A program made the position numbers and the translations under genes. The notes under the pieces were generated by a model that worked only from the letters and a program-made list of their open reading frames with translations, ran no database searches and was not told the DNA's origin. Shown piece after piece: positions 47,246 through 55,916 of a DNA stretch of 64,000 bases. This DNA is from Glaciecola sp. 33A (GTDB lineage Bacteria; Pseudomonadota; Gammaproteobacteria; Enterobacterales; Alteromonadaceae), in contig NZ_PJAR01000042.1 in assembly GCF_002836745.1 (NCBI RefSeq), positions 310,001-374,000 on the forward strand, given 5' to 3'. How positions within the stretch are numbered: the first letter of the stretch is position 1; each line of letters starts with the position of its first letter.

Positions 47246-48475
47246 CTAATGCAATAAACGGGTTTTTATAGTCCCTTCAATTGCTTCTAGTTGAGCAAAT
47301 GCGTCGTATGCTCTGTCTGCTTCAACATCAACAACGACATAACCAATTTCTTCGATTGTTTGCAAATACTGAGCAGCAATGTTGATATTTTGATCAGCAA
47401 AGGCTTGGTTAATTTGTCTAAGCACGCCAGGGCGGTTCTCGTGTATGTGCAATAAGCGAGAGCGATTGATATGCGAAGGAAGCGATACTTCCGGGAAATT
47501 CACCGCTGATAAGGTTGAGCCGTTGTCACTATACTTGGCCAGTTTACCCGCTACTTCAATGCCAATATTTTCTTGCGCTTCCTGTGTACTTCCGCCCACA
47601 TGAGGAGTCAAAATAACGTTATCAAAAGCACACAGCGGAGACTCAAATGCTTCACTGTTCGATTGTGGTTCAACCGGGAAAACATCTATAGCGGCGCCAT
47701 TAAGCTTTCCTGACTCAAGTGCAGCGACCAATGCATCGATATCAATGACGGAGCCACGTGACGCATTAATCAGAATAGAGCCCTGTTTCATTTCTGCTAG
47801 TTCACTGAAGCCGATCATGTTTTGCGTATGAGTTGTTTCGGGCACGTGTAAGGAGACAATATCAGAGGTATTGAGTAGCTGTTTCAAGGATTTCAATTGA
47901 ATTGAATTACCCAATACTAATTTATCTTCAATGTCATAAAATTGAACCCGCATACCTAAATGTTCAGCCAGAATACTCAATTGTGTACCAATGTGACCGT
48001 AACCGATTATACCAAGGGTTTTTCCACGTGCTTCATACGAGCCTATTGCTGATTTATCCCATTCACCTCTATGCGCTTTTGCGTTTTTAGCAGGGATGCC
48101 TCTTAACAAGATAATGATTTGGCCTAGCACTAACTCGGCGACCGAACGTGTATTCGAAAACGGTGCATTAAAAACCGGAATACCGCGTATTAAGGTCGCT
48201 TTTAAATCAACTTGATTGGTACCAATACAAAAACAACCAACGGCTACTAGCTTTTCAGCGGCAGCAATGACTTTTTCATTCAGTTGTGTTCTGGAGCGAA
48301 TACCAATGAAATGAACATTTTTGATTTTCTTAATTAATTCATCTTCAGTCAGTGATGTTTTTAAGGTTTCGATATTGGTGTAACCATTAGCTTGCAGAGT
48401 TTCAAGCGTGCTGGGATGTAAACCTTCAAGTAACAAGATTTTAATTTTTTCTTTAGGGAGTGACACTTTAGTCAT
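47246..48475 (-). CDS. serA: D-3-phosphoglycerate dehydrogenase
   Basis: The first enzyme of serine synthesis, oxidising 3-phosphoglycerate with NAD+. The start at 48475 (MTKVSLPKEKIKILLLEGLH) matches E. coli SerA (MAKVSLEKDKIKFLL), so six upstream codons are excluded. About 409 residues, with a catalytic domain (FCIGTNQVDLKAT), the NAD Rossmann fold (LGIIGYGHIGTQLS near residue 152), INASRGSVID, and a C-terminal ACT domain (LHIHENRPGVLRQIN onward), the site of serine feedback inhibition. Serine links to the gcv genes further on. Confidence 0.97.
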   Translation of the reverse strand: MTKVSLPKEKIKILLLEGLHPSTLETLQANGYTNIETLKTSLTEDELIKKIKNVHFIGIRSRTQLNEKVIAAAEKLVAVGCFCIGTNQVDLKATLIRGIPVFNAPFSNTRSVAELVLGQIIILLRGIPAKNAKAHRGEWDKSAIGSYEARGKTLGIIGYGHIGTQLSILAEHLGMRVQFYDIEDKLVLGNSIQLKSLKQLLNTSDIVSLHVPETTHTQNMIGFSELAEMKQGSILINASRGSVIDIDALVAALESGKLNGAAIDVFPVEPQSNSEAFESPLCAFDNVILTPHVGGSTQEAQENIGIEVAGKLAKYSDNGSTLSAVNFPEVSLPSHINRSRLLHIHENRPGVLRQINQAFADQNINIAAQYLQTIEEIGYVVVDVEADRAYDAFAQLEAIEGTIKTRLLH

Positions 48476-48509
48476 GGAACAAAACCTTAACACGTAATAT
48501 AGATATATT

Positions 48510-48527
48510 CAGACATCTAGACGTCTG
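48510..48527. promoter_or_regulatory. Palindrome upstream of serA
   Basis: CAGACATCTAGACGTCTG is an 18-base palindrome with one mismatched base pair, 35 bases before the serA start. Position and symmetry suggest an operator. It does not match the Lrp consensus, so the regulator is unknown. Confidence 0.45.
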
Positions 48528-48591
48528 TTGGGCAGTAGAAAGTTAATATAACAAATTAAAACCACACTGGACAGTTTTAATTGGCGCATTA

Positions 48592-49245
48592 TTAACTCTT
48601 TATAACACCTTGTTCCGTGCCCGTAAGAACAACATCTGCGCCGCGGTCAGCAAATAAGCCATTGGTAACGACACCAACGATATTATTGAGCTTATTTTCT
48701 AACTCCACGGGATTTAAAATTTCTAAGTTGTAGACGTCAATAATAATATTACCATTGTCAGTAACAACACCTTGGCGATAAGCCGGATCACCACCTAATT
48801 TAACAATTTCACGAGCGACATAGGACCTTGCCATTGGTATCACTTCCACGGGTAGTGGGAAACGACCTAAAATCGGAACATGTTTGGTATCGTCAATAAT
48901 GCAGATGAAGGTTTTAGCAACGGCGGCGACGATTTTTTCTCTGGTTAAGGCTGCACCACCCCCTTTAATCATGTGCTTGTGCTCGGTAATTTCATCTGCG
49001 CCGTCCACATAGATATCGAGGTCGTCTACAGAATTTAAATCAAATACTTCAATTCCGAGTTTTTTTAATCTGTCAGTAGAGGCATCGGAGCTTGAAACTG
49101 CGCCAGTAATATCGTGCTTTATACTCGCCAGTGCATCAATGAAAAAGTTAACCGTAGAACCCGTTCCCACGCCAACAATACTGTCTCGTTTAACGAACTC
49201 GAGTGCAGCTTCAGCAGCCGCTTTTTTCTTTTGATTTTGGTCCAC
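48592..49245 (-). CDS. rpiA: Ribose-5-phosphate isomerase A
   Basis: Interconverts ribose-5-phosphate and ribulose-5-phosphate in the pentose phosphate pathway. 217 residues from a GTG start preceded by AAGGA. Conserved motifs are [16 protein letters not shown] near residue 20, the YVDGADEI metal/substrate motif near 80, and [14 protein letters not shown] near 94. It also handles ribose-5-phosphate coming from the nucleoside hydrolase/ribokinase pair nearby. serA and rpiA adjacency is the same as in E. coli. Confidence 0.97.
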   Translation of the reverse strand: MDQNQKKKAAAEAALEFVKRDSIVGVGTGSTVNFFIDALASIKHDITGAVSSSDASTDRLKKLGIEVFDLNSVDDLDIYVDGADEITEHKHMIKGGGAALTREKIVAAVAKTFICIIDDTKHVPILGRFPLPVEVIPMARSYVAREIVKLGGDPAYRQGVVTDNGNIIIDVYNLEILNPVELENKLNNIVGVVTNGLFADRGADVVLTGTEQGVIKS

Positions 49246-49371
49246 TTAAATATCCTTATGTTGTCATTACAATTAGTATCAGTTGAGGCAATAAAATAAC
49301 TAATTTCACACTCTGCCCGCTCTCTGTCCTCTCTCGTTATTAAGTCTTAAATAGGCTCGAACACAAAGGGA

Positions 49372-50049
49372 TTACAAAAAACAATAGAGTTTGTTTGATG
49401 TGAGCACGTAAGGCAGTCCTATATCCCAAGTTGCTGAGGGTAAGGTCGACGTTAATTGCAGCTCGTGTGCCAGTCCGACGACGATCGCTTGGTTACTTTT
49501 GTTCTCATTCACTAATCCAGCTAAAGTTCGATCGTAAAAGCCGCCGCCCATTCCGAGTCGATTGCCGGTTAAATCAAAGGCAACTAAGGGGGTAAATAAA
49601 ACGTCAATATTTTCTAAAGGGCACACTCGTTGAGCATCTAACTTGGGTTCTGAAATACCAAAATGATTCTTATGCATAGGAGTGTGCTGACTGAATTCTT
49701 GAAATAGTAAATGGCCTTTGCAAAAAGGATGCAAAATAGGCACAAACACCCTACATTTTATTGACCATAAATAGTCAATCAGCGGCTGGGTATTAATTTC
49801 GCCATTGAAGGATAAATATAAAGCGACGTTTTGAGCACCATGGAATAAGGTAAGCTGCTGGAATTGTTTAACGAGTTGCTGGGCTGCTTGTGTTTGCTGC
49901 TCTTTTGACAAAGAAAGGCGCTTATTGCGAAATAGCTTGCGTAAGCGCTTTCTTGTTTCAAGTGAATCCGTTTCAAGCGCATCTGTTGCAAGCGTATTTG
50001 CTTCAGAGTTTCGTATTTTTGTTTCTTGCGCTTTAGAGTCAGCAGTCAT
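49372..50049 (-). CDS. fau: 5-formyltetrahydrofolate cyclo-ligase
   Basis: Converts 5-formyl-THF to 5,10-methenyl-THF with ATP hydrolysis, clearing an inhibitor formed by serine hydroxymethyltransferase. About 225 residues. The core has RKRLRKLFRNKRLSL near the N-terminus, LYLSFNGEINTQPL near 77, the DVLFTPLVAFD motif near 153 and GNRLGMGGGFYDRTL near 165, the family ATP signature. A non-conserved leader of about 30 residues comes from a 15-base repeat (TLATD, ALETD, SLETR). It corresponds to E. coli ygfA but lies 31 bases after the nucleoside hydrolase gene. Confidence 0.93.
   Translation of the reverse strand: MTADSKAQETKIRNSEANTLATDALETDSLETRKRLRKLFRNKRLSLSKEQQTQAAQQLVKQFQQLTLFHGAQNVALYLSFNGEINTQPLIDYLWSIKCRVFVPILHPFCKGHLLFQEFSQHTPMHKNHFGISEPKLDAQRVCPLENIDVLFTPLVAFDLTGNRLGMGGGFYDRTLAGLVNENKSNQAIVVGLAHELQLTSTLPSATWDIGLPYVLTSNKLYCFL
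49951..49995 (-). repeat. Three tandem 15-base units in the fau leader region
   Basis: On the minus strand three consecutive 15-base units encode TLATD, ALETD and SLETR, each carrying an CTTG(A/C)AAC core. The repeat lengthens the N-terminus of the cyclo-ligase without shifting its frame. Confidence 0.75.
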
Positions 50050-50079
50050 TTTTTCAACAGCCAAGATTTACACAACACG

Positions 50080-51021
50080 TTACAATGCGTATCGGTTAAC
50101 AAGCAAGTCAGTTAGTCGAGGGTGGTCAACTGTTGTCGCTACATTTATACTAGAAGCCTCTAACCAGTCAGGACTGATCGTGCTGCCATGTGGAGCGAAG
50201 CTTGTTTGTCCTTGATTTAACTTATCAGTAGATACTCTTACATTGCCCTCGGTCATGCCAAATAACGTTGGGTCGATGATGTAGGCAATTGGAAATGCAT
50301 CGTGAAAATAGCACTGTCTTGTTTCCTTACCTGCAGAATAAAAGTCCATATAAAATTTCGCTGCTTTTTCTACAAAGCCGCCTAGTTTAGGGTTTTTCTG
50401 TGCCAAAATATTGGTAAAGTTGGGTGCAAACGGAAGGTCATAGGTAACGTCTAAGCCAAACATGTTGAGTGTCCAGTCAGCACCTAAGACTATTTCAGCA
50501 GCATAAGCATCATTCCAAATGTTGGCTTCTGCAACAGGGGTCACATTGCCAGGTACAAAAACAGCTCCACCCATGATATTGACTGCTTTTACTAACTTGG
50601 GTAAGTCTGGCTCTAAGCGCAATGCTAGCGCTAAGTTACCCAAAGGACCGACTGCGACAATGGTGATTTCACCAGGGTATTTACGCGCCATTTCAACGAT
50701 AAACTCAGCGGAACTGCGAGGATCGATCTTGCCAACAGGGGCAGGATGGTTAATATTACCAAAGCCATCGTCGCCATGCACAAAATGAGCATACTTTGAT
50801 TCAGGACCAACCCATGGCAGTGAGACACCTTTGCATACCGGGATATCTACCTCAGCAAGTTCACACAAACTGAGTGCGTTTTTCGCTGCCATAGTCGCAG
50901 GTACATTGCCATAAACGGTGGTTAAACCTAATACATCAATATCAGGAGATTGAAATGCAAAAAATATTGCCATTGCATCGTCAATGCCTGGGTCCGTGTC
51001 CAATATAATCTTGTGTGTCAT
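50080..51021 (-). CDS. Inosine/uridine-preferring nucleoside hydrolase
   Basis: Hydrolyses nucleosides to base and ribose. 313 residues. The Ca2+-binding signature ILDTDPGIDDAMAIFFA lies at residues 6-22, with TTVYGNVPATMAAKNAL near 40, a VAVGPLGNLALALR motif near 123 and an IMGGAVFVPGNVTPVAEANIWNDAYAA motif near 155 typical of the family. The base preference cannot be set from sequence alone. A ribokinase gene lies upstream on the same strand, giving a plausible ribose-salvage pair, and rpiA can feed the product into the pentose phosphate pathway. Confidence 0.92.
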   Translation of the reverse strand: MTHKIILDTDPGIDDAMAIFFAFQSPDIDVLGLTTVYGNVPATMAAKNALSLCELAEVDIPVCKGVSLPWVGPESKYAHFVHGDDGFGNINHPAPVGKIDPRSSAEFIVEMARKYPGEITIVAVGPLGNLALALRLEPDLPKLVKAVNIMGGAVFVPGNVTPVAEANIWNDAYAAEIVLGADWTLNMFGLDVTYDLPFAPNFTNILAQKNPKLGGFVEKAAKFYMDFYSAGKETRQCYFHDAFPIAYIIDPTLFGMTEGNVRVSTDKLNQGQTSFAPHGSTISPDWLEASSINVATTVDHPRLTDLLVNRYAL

Positions 51022-51137
51022 ATCGTGTATATCATCGTTGTCCCTGCTCTTATTCTATGATTATTCGCTGAAAGCAAATAAGCTCTTTTTATTATTCTAA
51101 TTGAAATTCAAACTCAATAAGTGACCAAACACAAATA

Positions 51138-52031
51138 CTATTGTACTTGTAAAAAAGCAGTGACTTCGTCAACGCTTGGTATCGAAGGTCCAGCACCAGT
51201 TTTCATGACGGCTAATGCAGATGCAGCACATGCATATTTTAAGGCCTCGGCAATGGCCATGTTTGACTGATAAGCGGCCAAGAAAAACCCAATAAAGGTA
51301 TCGCCGGCTGCAGTCGTATCAATTGCTTCGACTTTAAATGCGGCACAAAACTCTTCAACATCCCCTTCGACAAACCACACTCCGGCTTTGCCTAATGTTA
51401 ATAGAATTTTGGTTGTTGGGTAACTGGCTTTGAGTGCAACCTTGATTGCTTCAACAGCACTTTCACCGGTCAGTTGCTTGGCTTCAACTTCGTTTACTAC
51501 CAATAATGTCAACTTGTTAAGTGGCAGTTTTTTTACCGATTCAGTCATTGGGGCGGGGTTAAACGCAATATTTAAATTTCGTTTGTGCGCTTCTTCAATG
51601 ACAGTATCGATGGCATTGGTTTCGTTTTGCAGTAACACCCAATCATTTGGTTTTGCCGCGGCTAGCGCGCTGGTAACGTGCTCGTTACTGATTGTTTGAT
51701 TAGCGCCACCGAATAAAATAATACTGTTTTCTGCATCAGGTGTGACCTGGATGATCGCATGACCGGAAGCGACATCACTCATTTCACGAATAAAATCACA
51801 ATTTACGCCGGCCTCTTTCATTGGTTCAATAAAGCCGCGGTCAGATCCACCGATGGCACCAACATGGAACACTTGATTATTGGCTTTGGCTAATGCGACT
51901 GACTGGTTTGCGCCCTTGCCACCTAAAATGGATTGGTACATGCTGGAGGACAGTGTTTCGCCGGGTTGTACGAAATGAGGAACAGAATACACGTGGTCAA
52001 TATTAATCGAGCCAAAGTTAAAAACCGCCAT
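51138..52031 (-). CDS. Ribokinase-type PfkB sugar kinase
   Basis: About 297 residues from the ATG at 52031 (MAVFNFGSINIDHVYSV), chosen because the open upstream codons do not match the family. PfkB signatures are seen: GGKGANQSVALAKA near residue 37 and the C-terminal DTTAAGDTFIGFFLAAY near 240 holding the catalytic Asp. It most likely phosphorylates ribose released by the neighbouring nucleoside hydrolase, 116 bases downstream. Other sugars of the family are possible. Confidence 0.9.
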   Translation of the reverse strand: MAVFNFGSINIDHVYSVPHFVQPGETLSSSMYQSILGGKGANQSVALAKANNQVFHVGAIGGSDRGFIEPMKEAGVNCDFIREMSDVASGHAIIQVTPDAENSIILFGGANQTISNEHVTSALAAAKPNDWVLLQNETNAIDTVIEEAHKRNLNIAFNPAPMTESVKKLPLNKLTLLVVNEVEAKQLTGESAVEAIKVALKASYPTTKILLTLGKAGVWFVEGDVEEFCAAFKVEAIDTTAAGDTFIGFFLAAYQSNMAIAEALKYACAASALAVMKTGAGPSIPSVDEVTAFLQVQ

Positions 52032-52431
52032 GGTCGTGCCTTGTACAATTAAGTGTTTAAAATGAAATGGTGCTTCCCAAAATGTCGCCATGCACTTTTC
52101 GTCCGTGTGCCGATAAGGACACGGTGGAGGTATCTACATTACCGCAGGTTTCTCGATACGGGTCGAGCTTACACAATAGTAATAATGTCAACTTCCGAAG
52201 TTTTTAGCATCGGCAAGGAACATGAAATGCAATCGCAAACATTCCAGGAAGCATTGACCCCTGCGAATTTCGCTAGGGGTATGCAATACTACAGTAAACT
52301 GGTGAATGAATGAAGTGTTTCTCAAAACAGTTTTTTAGTATTTTTATTGTGAACAGCGAAAGGGGCGACGAAGATTCCACTTTGATTGCCTATTTGTTAC
52401 GATACTACCTTATCGACTAAAGGGTGAATTT
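52032..52431. other. 400-base divergent region between the ribokinase and ygfB genes
   Basis: This region should hold promoters for both divergent genes. Two small inverted repeats are seen: CCGTGT/ACACGG (52103-52124) and CTCGA/TCGAG (52152-52167). A 28-codon reading frame with a good ribosome-binding site (52227-52313) overlaps a hairpin at 52257-52280. No ZapA gene and no 6S RNA-like sequence is recognised, although these usually lie here. Confidence 0.5.
52227..52313 (+). CDS. Possible small protein of 28 residues
   Basis: An ATG at 52227 follows AAGGAA with 6-base spacing and starts a 28-residue frame (MQSQTFQEALTPANFARGM, then YYSKLVNE). It precedes ygfB by 118 bases. The frame is short enough to arise by chance, and it overlaps a hairpin (ACCCCT paired with AGGGGT, inner GCG/CGC). 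No family is recognised. Confidence 0.25.
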   Translation: MQSQTFQEALTPANFARGMQYYSKLVNE

Positions 52432-53001
52432 ATGTCAATTACTTCTACAGATTATGAAACTTTTTCTGCCATGCTCTCTCAAGAAAACATCATTGTTGAT
52501 GCTGCTGAAGTACAAGGCATCTTGTGTGGGATGTTAGCTGGTGGTATGACTGCTGACGACCAGTCTTGGATTGAAGCAATAAGCGATGTCGTTAATCAAG
52601 GCGATGGTTTTAGTGGTAAAGCTAAAACGCAGATCGTAGTGTTATTTAACGAAATTTGTCAGCAGTATGTTGACCCTGATTTTACACTTGCACTCTGTCT
52701 TCCTGATGATGCCTCGCCGATTAACGACAGAGGCAGTGCATTGTTGAATTGGGTACATGGCTTTTTATTGGGTTTTGGTTTGCATCAAGCCGATTTAACC
52801 GGTTGCTCTGAAGATGTAAAGGAAGCATTAGAAGACTTCACCGAAATTGCGCGCATGGACGAAAAAATGAAGGATGATGAAGAATCTGAGAAAGCGTTGT
52901 TTGAGGTCATGGAATACGTTCGAATCACTGCTATGCTTTGCTTTCATGAACTAGGTAAATCACCTCTTGAATCAGAAAATGTGACCAATTCAGTACATTG
53001 A
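52432..53001 (+). CDS. ygfB: UPF0149 family protein YgfB
   Basis: 189 residues (E. coli YgfB 192). UPF0149 stretches are clear: SPAEVQG-like DAAEVQGILCGMLAGG near residue 20, the FTLALCLPDD region near 82, LLNWVHGFLLGFG near 103, and KALFEVMEYVRITAMLCFHEL near the end. The function is not established in most species; Pseudomonas YgfB has been linked to control of ampDh3 and beta-lactam response. It precedes pepP as in E. coli. Confidence 0.94.
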   Translation: MSITSTDYETFSAMLSQENIIVDAAEVQGILCGMLAGGMTADDQSWIEAISDVVNQGDGFSGKAKTQIVVLFNEICQQYVDPDFTLALCLPDDASPINDRGSALLNWVHGFLLGFGLHQADLTGCSEDVKEALEDFTEIARMDEKMKDDEESEKALFEVMEYVRITAMLCFHELGKSPLESENVTNSVH

Positions 53002-53155
53002 ACGTAAAAGAATGAACAGCAGACAGTCGACAAGGCCATTGTTACTCCTAGTTTATTGATGTTATGCAATCAACGCTATGCAAACCAATGATGTATCAAG
53101 CAATGATGCATCAATTAAAACCGTAAAATAAGAAGCAAAGGAAACTCGCCTAAAA

Positions 53156-54502
53156 ATGACGATATTACTGTCAGAATATCAACAGCGCCGTGATCGCGTA
53201 TTAGCGCAATGCGAGCCTAATAGTGTTTGCATCGTTGCCGCCGGCTCATTAGTAACAAGAAGCAATGATACTGAATACCCGTTTCGCCAAAATAGCGATT
53301 TTTGGTATTTAACCGGCTTCAATGAACCCAACTCGTTTTTAATTTTGTCAAATGGCTCACTTGTACAAACTACGTCTAATGCATTGACTACCCAGAGTAA
53401 ACAATCGTCAATGATATTTGTTGAACCCAGTGATGCACATGCTGAAATTTGGCATGGTAGGCGTTTAGGAGTGGAAAACGCAGCGGCAAAGCTAGGCACT
53501 GATTTAGCCTTTGATGTTGATGATATTCATGAAGAGTTAGTCGATATTATTGATGGTCATGAGCATATTTATTTTTCATTGGATGCTGAACAGGGCATTC
53601 AATCAATCATAAACGAAGCACTTGGGGAGTGTCGAAATGCACCCAAGCAAAGCAAAGTGGCGCCTTCCAGTGTGCACGATATTCAAGCGATTTTGCATGC
53701 CATGCGTTTACTAAAGTCGGATACTGAATTAAGTATCATGCAGCGTGCCGCTGACATCTCAGCAATGGCTCACGTAAGAGCAATGCTGTTTAGCCAAGCA
53801 GGAAAGTTTGAATATCAGCTTGAAGCCGAAATTCATCATGAGTTTGCAATGCAAGGTGCTCGGTATCCCGCTTATGGTACAATAGTGGGTAGTGGTGAGA
53901 ACGCTTGTATTTTACATTACACCGAAAACGCCGGAAAACTTTCATCAGGTGATTTAGTATTAATTGATGCTGGTTGTGAACTTGAAGGCTATGCCGCCGA
54001 CATTACCCGCACATTTCCTGTGAACGGTAAATTTAGTCCCGCACAAAAGCAGCTATATCAGCTGGTATTGGACTCACAAGAAGCGGCTTTAGGCATGCTT
54101 AAACCTGGCAATACCATTTCCCAAGCGATGCAAGCTTGCGTTCGAGTGATCGTGCAAGGGCTCGTTGACCTCGATATTCTGCGCGGCTCGGTTGCAGCCA
54201 ATATAGAAAAAGAAACTTGGCGCACATACTTTATGCATGGCCTCGGCCATTGGCTCGGGCTGGATGTGCATGATGTTGGTATTTACAAAATCAATAATAT
54301 CGACCGCCCTTTACAAGTAGGTATGGTAATGACCGTTGAACCGGGACTATATATTCCAGCATCGGCAATCGTTGATGACCAATTCAAAGGCATCGGTATA
54401 CGCATTGAAGATGATATTGTGATTACCTCAGGTGGCAATCATATTATGACAAGCAAAGCGCCAAAAGCAGTCAGCGATATCGAAGCGTTAATGGCAACCT
54501 GA
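53156..54502 (+). CDS. pepP: Xaa-Pro aminopeptidase PepP
   Basis: An M24 metallopeptidase removing N-terminal residues preceding proline. 448 residues (E. coli 441). An N-terminal creatinase-like domain (about 1-170) is followed by the pita-bread catalytic domain. Dinuclear metal ligands are in LIDAGCELEGYAADITRTFP (two Asp), HGLGHWLGLDVHD (His), MTVEPGLYIP (Glu) and GIRIEDDIVI (Glu). It lies between ygfB and ubiI; in E. coli ubiH follows pepP. Confidence 0.96.
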   Translation: MTILLSEYQQRRDRVLAQCEPNSVCIVAAGSLVTRSNDTEYPFRQNSDFWYLTGFNEPNSFLILSNGSLVQTTSNALTTQSKQSSMIFVEPSDAHAEIWHGRRLGVENAAAKLGTDLAFDVDDIHEELVDIIDGHEHIYFSLDAEQGIQSIINEALGECRNAPKQSKVAPSSVHDIQAILHAMRLLKSDTELSIMQRAADISAMAHVRAMLFSQAGKFEYQLEAEIHHEFAMQGARYPAYGTIVGSGENACILHYTENAGKLSSGDLVLIDAGCELEGYAADITRTFPVNGKFSPAQKQLYQLVLDSQEAALGMLKPGNTISQAMQACVRVIVQGLVDLDILRGSVAANIEKETWRTYFMHGLGHWLGLDVHDVGIYKINNIDRPLQVGMVMTVEPGLYIPASAIVDDQFKGIGIRIEDDIVITSGGNHIMTSKAPKAVSDIEALMAT

Positions 54503-54615
54503 ATGGCAAAAGGCATGATGGTGTCGCAACTGCCTGTAAATTGAGGTTGATCGTTGTACATAATAACCCCGAATTAAAAAATACACTGGCAAGTTTTGCC
54601 ATGGGAGAGTGCTAG

Positions 54616-55818
54616 GTGAGTTTGGTTAATGTTGATATTGCTATTGTCGGAGCGGGTATTGCTGGGCAAACACTTGCCTTGGCGCTAGCTCAACAAAATT
54701 TTAGCGTTGCGATCATTGATGCTAACGATATATCGCAAAATATTACTGATGAGTTTTCGCCCAGGGTTAGCGCGATCAGCAAAGCCAGTGAGCGGATACT
54801 AAAAAATGTCGGTGCTTGGCAAAACATACAGCGCATGCAAGCTTATACGCATATGCAAGTCTGGGAAGATCAGGCTTTTGGTCATATTGCCTTTGCTGCT
54901 GACGAAAACAAAGTCGACAACTTGGGTCATATCATTGAAAATAATTGCATTGCTCAAGGCTTATTCGACACCGCTTCAAACATAGAAAACATTCAATTAT
55001 TCGGTGCACAAAAAATAGTGGCGATTAATCGCAGCCAAGACCAGCAATTAATCAATCTTGAAAGTGGCAGCATCATTGCCGCTAAGTTAATTGTTGGCGC
55101 GGATGGCGGTAATTCATTTGTGCGCAAAACAGCCGATTTCGCAGTCACGTTTTGGGATTATGATCACGTTGCAATCGTGGTTAATATTGAAACTGAATTA
55201 CCCCACGAACTCATCGCAAGACAAGCATTTACACCAACAGGCCCCTTGGCTTTCTTACCGCTGTCAAAGCCAAATGCATGTTCGATTGTATGGTCGCAAG
55301 ATACCCAAGAAGCTGAACGTCTGCTGGGATTATCGGACGCCGAATTTTGTAAATCGCTGCAGGTGGCTCTCGACAATCAGCTCGGCAAATGTGAATTGTT
55401 GAGTAAACGCTTTAACTACCCTTTAAAAATGCAGTATTCTCAACAATGGGTCGACGATGGTATTGTGTTAGTGGGCGATGCAGCACATACAATTCATCCT
55501 TTGGCAGGGCAGGGAGCTAATCTAGGCTTATTGGATGTGGCTGCCTTAGCACAAGAACTGAGTGCGTTAAAACTAGCAGGTAAACCATTTCACACTAAAA
55601 AAGCATTGCGTCCATATGAGCGCTGGAGAAAAGCCGAAGCGGCGAAAGTAGTGGCAACCATGGAGGGTTTTAAACGACTCTTTAGCGGCACAGACCCCGC
55701 AGTTAGACTGGCCAGAAACGTGGGCCTAAAAGCAGCCAATGCAATACCCCCAATCAAAAAGTTTTTTATTCAACAAGCAATGGGTAATGCAGGTAAAATG
55801 CCTGATCTAGCTAAATGA
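54616..55818 (+). CDS. ubiI: Ubiquinone C5-hydroxylase UbiI (VisC)
   Basis: An FAD monooxygenase of the UbiH/UbiI/UbiF family acting in ubiquinone synthesis. 400 residues from a GTG preceded by GGGAGAG. Seen are the N-terminal Rossmann motif IAIVGAGIAGQTLALAL, the DG motif VGADGGNSFVRK near 161, and GDAAHTIHPLAGQGANLG near 293. The central stretch TFWDYDHVAIVVNIETELPHE, CSIVWS, and the FSGTDPAVRLARNVGLKAANAIPP ending with QQAMG match E. coli UbiI much better than UbiH. ubiH, normally between pepP and ubiI, is missing. Confidence 0.88.
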   Translation: MSLVNVDIAIVGAGIAGQTLALALAQQNFSVAIIDANDISQNITDEFSPRVSAISKASERILKNVGAWQNIQRMQAYTHMQVWEDQAFGHIAFAADENKVDNLGHIIENNCIAQGLFDTASNIENIQLFGAQKIVAINRSQDQQLINLESGSIIAAKLIVGADGGNSFVRKTADFAVTFWDYDHVAIVVNIETELPHELIARQAFTPTGPLAFLPLSKPNACSIVWSQDTQEAERLLGLSDAEFCKSLQVALDNQLGKCELLSKRFNYPLKMQYSQQWVDDGIVLVGDAAHTIHPLAGQGANLGLLDVAALAQELSALKLAGKPFHTKKALRPYERWRKAEAAKVVATMEGFKRLFSGTDPAVRLARNVGLKAANAIPPIKKFFIQQAMGNAGKMPDLAK

Positions 55819-55863
55819 AAATGCGCATCGCATGGGTGAGGTGACGTCGGTAAAGTCAAATTC

Positions 55864-55887
55864 GCCGCGTCTTAACAAAGACGCGGC
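55864..55887. terminator. Hairpin between converging ubiI and amidohydrolase genes
   Basis: GCCGCGTCTT pairs perfectly with AAGACGCGGC (10 base pairs, 4-base loop). It lies between the two converging genes and probably terminates transcription from both sides, though no strong T-run follows. Confidence 0.6.
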
Positions 55888-55916
55888 AGCAAGTAAAAGT
55901 CCAAAATGATTGCTAT

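Noticed and set aside
52053-52184. Longer N-terminal extension of the small frame upstream of ygfB
   Set aside because: The extension has no ribosome-binding site and crosses the ribokinase promoter region.
52092-52431. 6S RNA (ssrS) in the ygfB upstream region
   Set aside because: The position fits loosely, but no long closing stem with a central bubble could be built by eye on either strand.
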